Shown here: positions 31,925-40,125 of the stretch, piece by piece
Position numbering within the stretch: the stretch's first letter is position 1
Layout: each line of letters begins with the position of its first letter
NCBI RefSeq assembly: GCF_000701365.1
Contig: NZ_JNIK01000003.1
Coordinates: 62,001-126,000 of the forward strand
From: Blastococcus sp. URHD0036
GTDB taxonomy: Bacteria > Actinomycetota > Actinomycetes > Mycobacteriales > Geodermatophilaceae
Reading direction: 5' to 3'
DNA length: 64,000 nucleotides
Notes under the pieces: generated by a model
What the model saw: only the letters and a program-made list of their open reading frames with translations
The model's database searches: none
Told to the model about the DNA's origin: nothing
Translations under genes and position numbers: made by a program

Positions 31925-32467
31925 ATGTTGCGAGGCAGGCGGGCCGAACGGCGCGAGGAGCGGCGCGACGGCGACGGGCGGGTGCACTACCGGATGCGGC
32001 AGCGGCTGGTGTCGATCGGCGACGACTACTGGATCGAGACCGACGACGGTCAGCGGGCGTACAAGGTCGACGGCAAGGCGCTGCGGCTGCGCAAGACCCT
32101 GCGGTTCGAGGACCCGGGCGGGCGCGAGCTGGCGAGGATCCAGGAGCGGGTGGCCCGGGTGCGCGACTCGATGGAGATCGAGGACGCCGACGGCCACCGG
32201 CTGGCCATGGTGAAGAAGGCGCTGATCAGCCCGCTGCGCGACCGCTGGGCCGTCGACGTCGAGAACGGGCCGGACCTCGAGGTCCACGGCAACGTCCTGG
32301 ACCACGAGTACACGTTCACCGACGGCGGCACCACGGTGGCCACGGTGTCGAAGAAGTGGTTCCGGGTCGCGGACAGCTACGGCGTGGAGATCGCGCCGGA
32401 CCGGGACCCCGTGCTCGTCCTGGCCGCCACGGTCGCCGTCGACATGATGGCGCACGAGGGGAAGTAG
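31925..32467 (+). CDS. LURP-one-related/scramblase-like (Tubby C-terminal fold) protein
   Basis: 180-aa protein. After a basic start (RRAERREERRDGDGRVHY), the repeating strand pattern YRMRQRLVSIGDDYWIETDD, AYKVDGKALRLRKTLRFED, DSMEIEDADGHRLAMVKKAL, YTFTDGGTTVATVSKKWFRV and DSYGVEIAPDRDPVLVLAAT is that of the LOR/SDP1-like family. These bind lipids or membranes in plants; bacterial roles are unknown. GGAGGAGG precedes the ATG. The 128 bases upstream contain nothing clear. Confidence 0.82.
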   Translation: MLRGRRAERREERRDGDGRVHYRMRQRLVSIGDDYWIETDDGQRAYKVDGKALRLRKTLRFEDPGGRELARIQERVARVRDSMEIEDADGHRLAMVKKALISPLRDRWAVDVENGPDLEVHGNVLDHEYTFTDGGTTVATVSKKWFRVADSYGVEIAPDRDPVLVLAATVAVDMMAHEGK

Positions 32468-32567
32468 CGGGCCGAGCAGCGCCTCACTCACCCGGCCCGG
32501 ATGACGCCGGGTCCGGGTCCGGCGCACGAGGGTGGCGCTGCCCGAGTCCCGTCCCGAGAGGTGAGTC

Positions 32568-33182
32568 ATGGCCAAGCAGGAGCACGACACCCTGTACGTG
32601 ATCGCAGGCGCCTACGCCGACGTCGACGACGCCGTCGCCGACTACGAGGCCGTCAAGGCGCTGTACAAGGCCGTGCACAGCTCGCACGACTTCGACGCCG
32701 CCGTGATCGCCAAGGACGAGGCCGGCAAGGTGCGGATCGTCAAGAAGCACGAGCAGCCCACCCGCCACGGCGCGGCCGTCGGACTGGGGTGGGGACTGGC
32801 CACCGGCGTGGTCGTGGCGCTCTTCCCGCCCGTGGGCATCGGCATCGCCGCCGCGGGAGGCGCCGGAGCCGCGATCGGCGGGGTGGCCGGGCACGCCCAC
32901 GGCGGCATGTCCCGCGGTGACCTGAAGGACCTCGGCGATGCCCTGGACGCCGGTCAGGCCGGCCTCATCGCCGTCTACGAGACGAACCTGGCCGACCAGA
33001 TCGCGGCGACCATCAAGGCCGCCAACCGCATCGTGTCGAAGGCGACCGACATGGCCGCCGACCAGCTCGCCGAGGACATGAAGCAGGCGGAGGCGGAGGC
33101 CGATGCCGCGGCGCCGTCCGTCCCGAAGCAGGCCTCGCGCTCGCCGGAGTCGGCCGAGACCACGGCCCCGACCGGCGGGTGA
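32568..33182 (+). CDS. DUF1269-like stress-associated membrane protein
   Basis: 204-aa protein. Soluble N-terminal part (TLYVIAGAYADVDDAVADYE, AAVIAKDEAGKVRIVKKHEQ), a central Gly/Ala hairpin of two hydrophobic segments (GWGLATGVVVALFPPVGIGI, AAGGAGAAIGGVAGHAHGG), then a helical amphipathic tail (DQIAATIKAANRIVSKATDM, ADQLAEDMKQAEAEADAAA). This is the DUF1269/general-stress architecture seen near transporters. GAGAGGTGAG lies upstream of the ATG. Membrane association is predicted; function unknown. Confidence 0.8.
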   Translation: MAKQEHDTLYVIAGAYADVDDAVADYEAVKALYKAVHSSHDFDAAVIAKDEAGKVRIVKKHEQPTRHGAAVGLGWGLATGVVVALFPPVGIGIAAAGGAGAAIGGVAGHAHGGMSRGDLKDLGDALDAGQAGLIAVYETNLADQIAATIKAANRIVSKATDMAADQLAEDMKQAEAEADAAAPSVPKQASRSPESAETTAPTGG

Positions 33183-33231
33183 CGGCCCGGCGGGCGGTGG
33201 CCCGTCCCGGCGGGAGGCCGGGCGGGCTGCT

Positions 33232-34959
33232 GTGAGCCGCCGGCCGGTCCCGCGGGTCTTCGGCTCGTTGCGGGGCTACCGGATCGGCTGGCTGCGCGCC
33301 GACCTGGTCGCCGGGCTCACGGTCTGGGCGGTGCTGGTCCCCGAGTCGCTGGCCTACGCGACGATCGCCGGCGTCCCCCCGGTCGTCGGCCTCTACGCCG
33401 CCGTCCCGGCGCTGGTGCTCTACGCCGTCCTCGGCTCCTCGCGGCACCTGGTGGTGGCGTCGATGTCGGCGACCGCTGCCCTCTCGGCGGGCATCGTCGG
33501 CGACCTGGCCGACGGCGGGAGCGACCGCTACGTCGCGCTGACCGCTGCCCTGGCGATCGTCACGGGCCTGATCGGCATCGCCGCGGGCCTGGCCCGGATG
33601 GGCTTCCTGGCGGCGTTCATCTCCGAACCGGTGCTCAAGGGCTTCATCGTGGGCCTCGCCCTGACGATCGTGGTCGGGCAGCTGCCGAAGCTCTTCGGCG
33701 TCCCGAAGGGCGAGGGCGACTTCTTCCGGCAGCTCGCAGCGGTGATCGGCGATCTCGGGGACACCCACCTCCCCACGCTGCTCGTGGGTGCGGCCAGCCT
33801 GCTGCTGGTCCTGCTGCTGCGCCGCTGGCTGCCGCTCGTCCCCGGCTCGCTCGTCGTGGTGCTGCTCGGCATCGGGGCCGTCGCGCTGCTGGACCTGGAC
33901 GCCGACGGGGTGGCGATCGTCGGCTCGATCGACGCCGGCCTCCCCCAGCTCGGCCTGCCCGACGTCCCCGGCAGCGACTACCTCACCCTGGCCGGGGCGG
34001 CGGTCGGCGTGCTGCTCGTCGGCTACGCCGAGGGCCTGGGCGCGGCGAAGACCTACGCCGCGCGGGCGGGCTACGACATCGACCCCGACCGCGAGCTGCT
34101 CGGCCTGGGCGCGGCCAACCTCGGCTCGGGACTCGCCTCGGGCATGGTCGTCAACGGCAGCCTCTCCAAGACCGCGGTCAACGGCAGCGCCGGCGCGCGG
34201 AGCCAGCTCTCCGGCCTGACCGTCGCCGCCCTGACCGTGCCCACCCTGCTGTTCCTGACCGGCCTGTTCGAGCAGCTGCCCGAGGCCACCCTGGCCGCCG
34301 TCGTGATCGCCGCCGTCGTCGAGCTCGTCGACGTCCCCGCCCTGCGCCGCCTCTACCGGGTGTGGACGCCGCACCTCGGCGGCATCTACGGCTGGGCGGC
34401 CCGCGCGGACTTCCTGGCGGCGGTGGCCGCGCTGCTCGGCGTGCTGGTCTTCGACACGCTCCCGGGCCTGTTCATCGGCATCGCGGTGTCCCTCGTCCTG
34501 CTGCTCTACCGGGCCTCCCGCCCGTACGTCGCCCGGCTGGCCCGCGGCACCGGCGACGGCGCCTGGCTCGACGTCGACCGGCATCCCGGCCTGGTGCCCG
34601 ACCCGGCGGTGCTGGTCCTGCGGGTGGAGTCCGGCCTGTTCTTCGCCAACGCCGACCACGTCCGCGACGCCGTCCGCGCCCGGCTGACCGCGCAGACCCG
34701 CGCGGTCGTCCTCGACGCGCAGACCGCCCCGTTCATCGACGTCACCGCCACCGGCATGCTCACCCAGCTCGCGCACGACCTCGCCCGACGGCAGGTCACC
34801 CTCGCCATCGCCCACCCCGTCGGCCAGATCCGCGACGTGCTCCGGACGGCCGCCGGGGCCGCGGGCGTCGCGCTCGGCAGCTACGCCGACGTCGACGCGG
34901 CCGTCGCCGCGGGCCTGCACCCCGGCGGAACGGCACCGGGCGGGCCGACCGCTCCCTAG
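33232..34959 (+). CDS. SulP family anion transporter with STAS domain
   Basis: 575-aa membrane protein with about 12 helices. The SLC26/SulP signature VPESLAYATIAGVPPVVGLY is at residues 34-53, the second-half signature is GASNLGSG-like GAANLGSGLASGMVVNGSLS, and a C-terminal STAS domain (about 455-560) contains AVVLDAQTAPFIDVTATGM. Substrate could be sulfate, bicarbonate or another anion; no sulfate-assimilation gene or carbonic anhydrase is adjacent. GTG start. The stop overlaps that of the convergent gene in CTAG. Confidence 0.93.
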   Translation: MSRRPVPRVFGSLRGYRIGWLRADLVAGLTVWAVLVPESLAYATIAGVPPVVGLYAAVPALVLYAVLGSSRHLVVASMSATAALSAGIVGDLADGGSDRYVALTAALAIVTGLIGIAAGLARMGFLAAFISEPVLKGFIVGLALTIVVGQLPKLFGVPKGEGDFFRQLAAVIGDLGDTHLPTLLVGAASLLLVLLLRRWLPLVPGSLVVVLLGIGAVALLDLDADGVAIVGSIDAGLPQLGLPDVPGSDYLTLAGAAVGVLLVGYAEGLGAAKTYAARAGYDIDPDRELLGLGAANLGSGLASGMVVNGSLSKTAVNGSAGARSQLSGLTVAALTVPTLLFLTGLFEQLPEATLAAVVIAAVVELVDVPALRRLYRVWTPHLGGIYGWAARADFLAAVAALLGVLVFDTLPGLFIGIAVSLVLLLYRASRPYVARLARGTGDGAWLDVDRHPGLVPDPAVLVLRVESGLFFANADHVRDAVRARLTAQTRAVVLDAQTAPFIDVTATGMLTQLAHDLARRQVTLAIAHPVGQIRDVLRTAAGAAGVALGSYADVDAAVAAGLHPGGTAPGGPTAP

Positions 34960-35579
34960 CTCTCGCCGGCCGGGTCGGCGCCGGTCAGTCCCGCGACGGC
35001 GCATGCCAGGAAGCAGGCGGCGCCGGCCGAGGTGGTCCAGTTCGCCGCCGCCAGGTCCAGCATCGACCCGGAGTCGGGGACGACGTACCCGGCCACCGCG
35101 GCGACGCCGAAGAAGACGCAGCCCAGGAGGTTCGCGCCGGCCTGCCACCAGCCGGGCGCCGACCGTGCCGGGAGCACCCCGTGCCGCGACGACGCCACGT
35201 AGGCGATCACCCCGGACACGAGGAAGCAGAGGGAGCCGAACGCGTCCGGCCGCCACACCAGCCGGTCGTAGTCCGCGGCCGACAACGCCGTCTGCAGGGC
35301 CCGGAACGTCGTGACGTTGAAGAAGAGCGTGCCGGCGAACTGGACGACCGCGGTCCACCACGCGGCCCGGCCGGGGCCGCCGTCCCCCCGGTCCGCCACC
35401 GCCAGCCACACCTGCAGGGCGCCGCCGGTCGTGAAGAACAACGACCCCGCGAAGAAGGTCAGCGAGTCCGCCACCGGTCCGACCAGCGAGAGGTACCCGG
35501 GGAACGGGCCGACCAGGAAGCAGGTGGAGCCGACGGCGAAGGCCAGGGACATCCACCACGCGGCCGCCGGCGGGGGCAT
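34956..35579 (-). CDS. YrhK-like multi-helix membrane protein
   Basis: 207-aa membrane protein with about six hydrophobic segments arranged as three similar pairs: AFAVGSTCFLVGPFPGYLSL, FAGSLFFTTGGALQVWLAVA, VVQFAGTLFFNVTTFRALQT, GSLCFLVSGVIAYVASSRHG, NLLGCVFFGVAAVAGYVVP and GAACFLACAVAGLTGAD. The recurring 'G-S-x-x-F-x-x-G' pattern suggests the YrhK-like family. Divergent from gadB with a 179-base spacer and overlapping the SulP stop. No function known. Confidence 0.75.
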   Translation of the reverse strand: MPPPAAAWWMSLAFAVGSTCFLVGPFPGYLSLVGPVADSLTFFAGSLFFTTGGALQVWLAVADRGDGGPGRAAWWTAVVQFAGTLFFNVTTFRALQTALSAADYDRLVWRPDAFGSLCFLVSGVIAYVASSRHGVLPARSAPGWWQAGANLLGCVFFGVAAVAGYVVPDSGSMLDLAAANWTTSAGAACFLACAVAGLTGADPAGES

Positions 35580-35758
35580 CCGGGCAGCGTCCGCCCGCGC
35601 CGGCTCCGCGCCGCGGCTCCTCGACCCGTGCGCCGCCACGACCCGATCCCATCGGCACCGGGTCCGGGGCTGCCTCACCCTCCTCGGATGACGTCGCCGG
35701 CCGCTTCCCGACCGAGCATGGCCCGCACCGAGTCCGGCGACGTGGAGGGGCCTGTCCC

Positions 35759-37147
35759 ATGGGTGTGTTGAAGAGCGCGACGACGACCGGCGAGGACGCG
35801 GCACTGCGGCCGCGGTTCACCCGCGCCGGGATGGTGGAGGTGCCGCGGGACTCCATCCCGGAGGGGTCGATGCTGCCGCAGACGGCGTACCAGGTCGTCC
35901 TCGACGAGGTGATGCTCGACGGCAACGCGCGGTTCAACCTGGCCACCTTCGTGACCACCTGGATGGACGAGGAGGCCGACAAGCTCTACGCGGCCACCGT
36001 CGACAAGAACATGGTCGACAAGGACGAGTACCCGCAGACCGCCGACATCGAGGCCCGGTGCGTCCGGATGCTGGGCGACCTCTGGCACGTGCCGGACGCC
36101 CTCGACAGCGTGGGCACCTCGACGACGGGCAGCTCCGAGGGCTGCATGCTCGCCGGCCTCGCGCTCAAGCGGCGCTGGCAGCAGGCGCGGCAGGCGGCGG
36201 GGAAGCCGGCCGACCGGCCCAACATCGTCATGGGCGGCAACGTGCAGGTCGTCTGGGAGAAGTTCGCCAACTACTGGGAGGTCGAGCCGCGCTACGTGCC
36301 CCTGGAGGGCGACGTGTTCCACCTGACCGCCGACCGGCTGCTGGACCACGTGGACGAGAACACGATCGGCGTCGTGGCGGTCCTGGGCTCGACGATGGAC
36401 GGCACGTACGAGCCGGTGCAGGAGATCTGCGCCGCCCTGGACGGGTACGAGGCCGACAGCGGTGTCTCCGTCCCCGTGCACGTCGACGCCGCCTCGGGGG
36501 GCTTCGTCGCGCCGTTCATCCAGCCCGACCTGGTCTGGGACTTCCGGCTGGAGCGGGTGGTCTCGATCCAGTCCTCCGGCCACAAGTACGGCCTGGTGTA
36601 CCCCGGCGTCGGGTGGGTCCTGTGGCGCAGCGCCGAGCACCTGCCCGAGGACCTGGTCTTCCACGTCAACTACCTGGGCGGCGACATGCCGACCTTCGCC
36701 CTGAACTTCTCCCGTCCCGGTGCGCAGGTCGTGCTGCAGTACTTCCAGTTCCTCCGGCTGGGCCGGGAGGGGTACCGCCTGGTCCAGCAGAGCTGCCAGG
36801 ACGTCGCCGTCCACATCTCGCAGACCCTGGCCGCGATGCCGGAGTTCACCGTGATCGCCGACGGCACCGAGCTGCCCGTGGTGGCGTTCGGCCTGAGCCC
36901 GGCCGTGACCAAGTACGACGTCTTCGACCTGTCGCGCAAGCTGCGCGAGCGCGGCTGGCTCGTGCCCGCCTACACGATGCCGCCCAAGCGCGACGACCTC
37001 GCCGTCCTCCGCATCGTGGTGCGCAACGGCTTCAGCCACGACATGGCCGAGCTGTTCCTGCGGGACCTCCGCACGGCGATCGACTGGCTCGACGACCTCG
37101 ACTCGCCCATGCCCCGGGAGGAGCAGCCGAGCGGGTTCCACCACTGA
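35759..37147 (+). CDS. gadB: Glutamate decarboxylase
   Basis: PLP enzyme that decarboxylates glutamate to GABA and consumes a proton; used for acid resistance. 462 aa, the usual length. Family motifs are clear: [73 protein letters not shown] and the PLP-lysine in [16 protein letters not shown]. The C-terminus keeps the His (GFHH) typical of pH-gated Gad enzymes. No GadC antiporter is in the window. The spacer upstream overlaps nothing else. Neighbours (SulP, cation ATPase, PPK2) suggest an ion/acid stress context. Confidence 0.95.
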   Translation: MGVLKSATTTGEDAALRPRFTRAGMVEVPRDSIPEGSMLPQTAYQVVLDEVMLDGNARFNLATFVTTWMDEEADKLYAATVDKNMVDKDEYPQTADIEARCVRMLGDLWHVPDALDSVGTSTTGSSEGCMLAGLALKRRWQQARQAAGKPADRPNIVMGGNVQVVWEKFANYWEVEPRYVPLEGDVFHLTADRLLDHVDENTIGVVAVLGSTMDGTYEPVQEICAALDGYEADSGVSVPVHVDAASGGFVAPFIQPDLVWDFRLERVVSIQSSGHKYGLVYPGVGWVLWRSAEHLPEDLVFHVNYLGGDMPTFALNFSRPGAQVVLQYFQFLRLGREGYRLVQQSCQDVAVHISQTLAAMPEFTVIADGTELPVVAFGLSPAVTKYDVFDLSRKLRERGWLVPAYTMPPKRDDLAVLRIVVRNGFSHDMAELFLRDLRTAIDWLDDLDSPMPREEQPSGFHH

Positions 37148-37168
37148 CCGTCGCCGGGACGGCGCTGC

Positions 37169-37729
37169 TCAGCCCGCCAGGCGGAGCAGCGCCGACCGGA
37201 TCTGGCCGGCGTCCATCGGGTCGGTGGACAGCGCGCTGTGCAGGACCAGCCCCTCCACCAGCGCGTCCACCTCACGGGCGGTGACCGGGTCGAGGTGGCG
37301 CTCGAGGCTGCGCCGGCTGCGGGACATCCAGTCCTGGGTCACGGCCCGCAGCGCCGGGTCGCGGGCAGCGGCGGCGTACAGCTCGACGGCGAGCACGAGG
37401 TCGCGCCCGGAGGCCAGCAGGTCACCGGTCAGGTGCCCGACCAGCGCCTCCATCGCCGCCGCCCGGTCCGGGGCGGCCCGCATGCGCGCGTCGAAGCGGG
37501 CGGCCACGGTGTCGACGTGCCGGGTGAACGCGGCCGCCAGGAGCTCGGTCAGCGAGGCGAAGTGGTAGGTCAGCGACCCGAGCGGGACGTCGGCGGCCGC
37601 GGCGACGGCGCGGTGCGAGGTCCCGGCGACCCCGCGCTCGGCGATGACGTCGAGCGCGGTGGCGACCAGGCGGTCCCGCCGCTCGGGGTCGTGCCGCCTC
37701 GCCCGCCGCGCCGGCGCCGGCCCGGTCAC
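37169..37729 (-). CDS. TetR family transcriptional regulator
   Basis: 186-aa repressor-like protein. The N-terminal HTH (residues about 17-62) reads [20 protein letters not shown] then [20 protein letters not shown]; the rest is an all-helical ligand-binding domain. GTG at 37729 overlaps the stop of the upstream acetyltransferase gene (GTGA), so the pair is coupled and the acetyltransferase is the likeliest direct target along with itself. Confidence 0.9.
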   Translation of the reverse strand: MTGPAPARRARRHDPERRDRLVATALDVIAERGVAGTSHRAVAAAADVPLGSLTYHFASLTELLAAAFTRHVDTVAARFDARMRAAPDRAAAMEALVGHLTGDLLASGRDLVLAVELYAAAARDPALRAVTQDWMSRSRRSLERHLDPVTAREVDALVEGLVLHSALSTDPMDAGQIRSALLRLAG

Positions 37730-38322
37730 CGGTCCCCGGGCTCCAGCGTGCGGACGACGCGCGCCGGGTTGCCCACGGCCACCACGTCCGCCGGCAGGTC
37801 CCGGGTGACCACCGCGCCGGCACCGACGACGGTGTTCTCCCCGATCGTGACGCCCGGGAGCACGATCGCGCCGCCGCCCAGCCAGACGTTGTCGCCGATG
37901 GTGATCGGCTCGGCGGCCTCCCACTTGTCCCGGCGCGGCCCGGGCTCCACCGGGTGGGTCGGCGTGAGCAGCTGCACGTTGGGCCCGATCTGGACGTCGT
38001 CGCCGATGGTGATGGCGGCGACGTCGAGGGCGACCAGACCGAAGTTGGCGAAGCAGCGGGCCCCGATGCGGATGTTGCTGCCGTAGTCGACGTACAGCGG
38101 CGGGCGCAGCTCGGTGCCCTCCCCCACCGCGCCCAGGAGCTGCTCGAGCAGCCGGCGCCGGAGCGGGCCCTGCCGCACGGAGGTCGCGTTGTAGGCGGCG
38201 GCGAGGTCCAGCGCGGCGGCGCTCGCCTCGCCGATCTCCGGGTCGTCGGCGATGTAGAGGTCGCCGGCGAGCATCCGCTCGCGCATGGTGCGGGTGTCGG
38301 GCGCCGTGGCGGCATCGCTCAT
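37726..38322 (-). CDS. Maltose/galactoside O-acetyltransferase-like hexapeptide enzyme
   Basis: 198-aa left-handed beta-helix acetyltransferase. The N-terminal Mac domain ([40 protein letters not shown]) is followed by hexapeptide repeats from about residue 80 ([40 protein letters not shown] with the catalytic His, [20 protein letters not shown]). It transfers acetyl from acetyl-CoA to a sugar hydroxyl; the real acceptor is unknown. ATG at 38322 is preferred; an ATG six codons upstream also exists. Confidence 0.9.
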   Translation of the reverse strand: MSDAATAPDTRTMRERMLAGDLYIADDPEIGEASAAALDLAAAYNATSVRQGPLRRRLLEQLLGAVGEGTELRPPLYVDYGSNIRIGARCFANFGLVALDVAAITIGDDVQIGPNVQLLTPTHPVEPGPRRDKWEAAEPITIGDNVWLGGGAIVLPGVTIGENTVVGAGAVVTRDLPADVVAVGNPARVVRTLEPGDR

Positions 38323-38376
38323 AGGAACGACCGTACACATCGGCGGGCCCGGGCGTCGTCAGGGGAGGATGCCCTT

Positions 38377-38808
38377 GTGCGCGCAGTCGTGAGCAGGGTC
38401 GCTACAGCGGCTGTAACGGTGGACGACGTGGTGGTCGGCGAGATCGGCCGGGGGCTGCTGGCCCTGGTCGGCGTCCGCCGCGAGGACGACGGAGAGGCGG
38501 CCCGCACGCTCGCCCGGAAGCTGCACGAGCTGCGCATCTTCCCCGGTCAGGACGGCGAGGTGTCAGCCGCCGACCTCGGGCTGCCGGTCCTCGTCGTCAG
38601 CCAGTTCACGCTCTACGGCGACACGAGGAAGGGCCGTCGTCCGTCCTGGGTCGACGCCGCGCCGGGCGGGACGGCCGAGCCGCTGGTCGGCGAGGTCGTG
38701 GCCGAACTGCGGCGGCGCGGCGCGGAGGTGGCGACCGGGGTCTTCGGCGCCCGGATGCTCGTGTTCTCGGTCAACGAGGGGCCGATGACGTTGCTGCTCG
38801 AGGTCTGA
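38377..38808 (+). CDS. dtd: D-aminoacyl-tRNA deacylase
   Basis: Removes D-amino acids (and Gly) mischarged on tRNA. 143 aa, full length. The two active-site signatures are present: [16 protein letters not shown] and the cross-subunit [11 protein letters not shown]. The GTG start has AGGGGAGG 8 nt upstream. Standalone gene between the divergent acetyltransferase and sigB. Confidence 0.95.
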   Translation: MRAVVSRVATAAVTVDDVVVGEIGRGLLALVGVRREDDGEAARTLARKLHELRIFPGQDGEVSAADLGLPVLVVSQFTLYGDTRKGRRPSWVDAAPGGTAEPLVGEVVAELRRRGAEVATGVFGARMLVFSVNEGPMTLLLEV

Positions 38809-38909
38809 CGCCGGCTGCTTCCACAGGTGTAGTTCGCCCCGGAGAGAACCGGGTACGTACGGGTGACGCAACGCACGTCCTGTGGGTTGGCTGTGAACGG
38901 TCCTGTTGT

Positions 38910-38937
38910 GGAACACCCGACCCCGTCGCTGCCGTTG
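38910..38937 (+). promoter_or_regulatory. ECF (SigR/SigH/SigE-type) promoter of sigB
   Basis: GGAACA (38910-38915), 17 bases, CGTTG (38933-38937) matches the thiol/envelope-stress sigma consensus GGAAyA-N16-20-sGTT. Transcription would begin near 38945, about 135 nt before the sigB start. In mycobacteria sigB is driven by SigE/SigH from a promoter of this type, so the circuit seems conserved here. Confidence 0.7.
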
Positions 38938-39080
38938 GACAGGGCGTACCACACAGACAGAAGAGATGGAGCGAGGGCCGCCGGCAGAGGCCGGGACCCT
39001 CACATCGACGCCCGGTCGCCCCGCCGCGAATTGACGTCCGGCACGGGCATCCGAACCAGAGGCAAGGACGAAGACACATC

Positions 39081-40064
39081 GTGACGCTGCTGCAGTCTTC
39101 CCCCGACGACGCCCTCGAGGTGCGCTCGCCTCGCCGCGAGCCCGACACCAGCGGCCTGGTGTCCACCGACCTCGTCCGGGTGTACCTGAACACCATCGGC
39201 AAGACCGCCCTGCTCACCGCCGAGCAGGAGGTCGAGCTGGCCAAGCGCATCGAGGCGGGGCTGTACGCCGAGCGGCTGCTGGCCGAGCGCCAGCTCACGC
39301 CCGCGGTGAAGCGCGACTACACGGCCCTGGCCACCGACGGCAAGGCCGCCAAGCGCCACCTGCTGGAGGCCAACCTCCGGCTCGTGGTGTCCGTGGCCAA
39401 GCGCTACACCGGCCACGGCATGACCTTCCTCGACCTCATCCAGGAGGGGAACGTCGGCCTGATCCGTGCGGTCGAGAAGTTCGACTACACCAAGGGCTTC
39501 AAGTTCTCGACCTACGCGACGTGGTGGATCCGCCAGGCGATCACCCGCGCGATGGCCGACTCCGGACGCACCATCCGGCTGCCCGTCCACCTGGCCGAGC
39601 AGGTCAACAAGGTCGTGCGCACCCGCCGCCGGATCCACCAGGAGCTGGAGCGCGAGCCCACCGCCGAGGAGCTCGGCCTCGAGCTGGACATGACGGCCGA
39701 GCGGATCACCGAGCTGCTCGAGTACAGCCGCGACCTGGTCTCCCTCGACCAGACCGTCGGCGCCGACGAGGAGTCCCGGCTCGGTGACTTCATCGAGGAC
39801 GCCGACGCCGCGGTCGCCGAGGACGCCGTCGCCTTCCAGATGATGAAGGGCGACGTCCGGAACGTCCTGCAGACGCTCGAGGAGCGGGAGCGTGACGTCG
39901 TGATCCTGCGCTTCGGCCTGGACGGCGGCCAGCCGCGGACGCTGGAGCAGATCGGCAAGCAGTTCGGGCTGTCCCGCGAGCGGGTCCGCCAGATCGAGCG
40001 GGAGACGATGGCCAAGCTGCGCGACCCGCAGCGCGCCGACGCCCTCCGCGACTACCTGGGCTGA
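39081..40064 (+). CDS. sigB: Stress/stationary-phase sigma factor, SigB-like
   Basis: 327-aa group 2 sigma-70, closely like SigA but without the long N-terminal tail. Region 1.2 is [20 protein letters not shown], region 2 has [38 protein letters not shown] and [17 protein letters not shown], region 4 has [23 protein letters not shown] start. Controlled by an ECF-type promoter upstream and terminated by an 18-bp hairpin. Positional homologue of Rv2710. Confidence 0.95.
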   Translation: MTLLQSSPDDALEVRSPRREPDTSGLVSTDLVRVYLNTIGKTALLTAEQEVELAKRIEAGLYAERLLAERQLTPAVKRDYTALATDGKAAKRHLLEANLRLVVSVAKRYTGHGMTFLDLIQEGNVGLIRAVEKFDYTKGFKFSTYATWWIRQAITRAMADSGRTIRLPVHLAEQVNKVVRTRRRIHQELEREPTAEELGLELDMTAERITELLEYSRDLVSLDQTVGADEESRLGDFIEDADAAVAEDAVAFQMMKGDVRNVLQTLEERERDVVILRFGLDGGQPRTLEQIGKQFGLSRERVRQIERETMAKLRDPQRADALRDYLG

Positions 40065-40081
40065 CCACCACGCGGTCCCGT

Positions 40082-40119
40082 CGAGAGCCCGTCACCCCGT
40101 CCGGGGTGGCGGGCTCTCG
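40082..40119. terminator. Strong bidirectional terminator hairpin
   Basis: CGAGAGCCCG (40082-40091) pairs with CGGGCTCTCG (40110-40119), and inside it CACCCCG (40093-40099) pairs with CGGGGTG (40102-40108), giving an almost continuous 18-bp stem with a 2-nt loop. It lies between the convergent ends of sigB and the Pat-like gene. Confidence 0.85.
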
Positions 40120-40125
40120 CCGTGT

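Noticed and set aside
33013-35982. 989-codon open frame opposite SulP
   Set aside because: Antisense shadow of a transporter with full SulP and STAS motifs.
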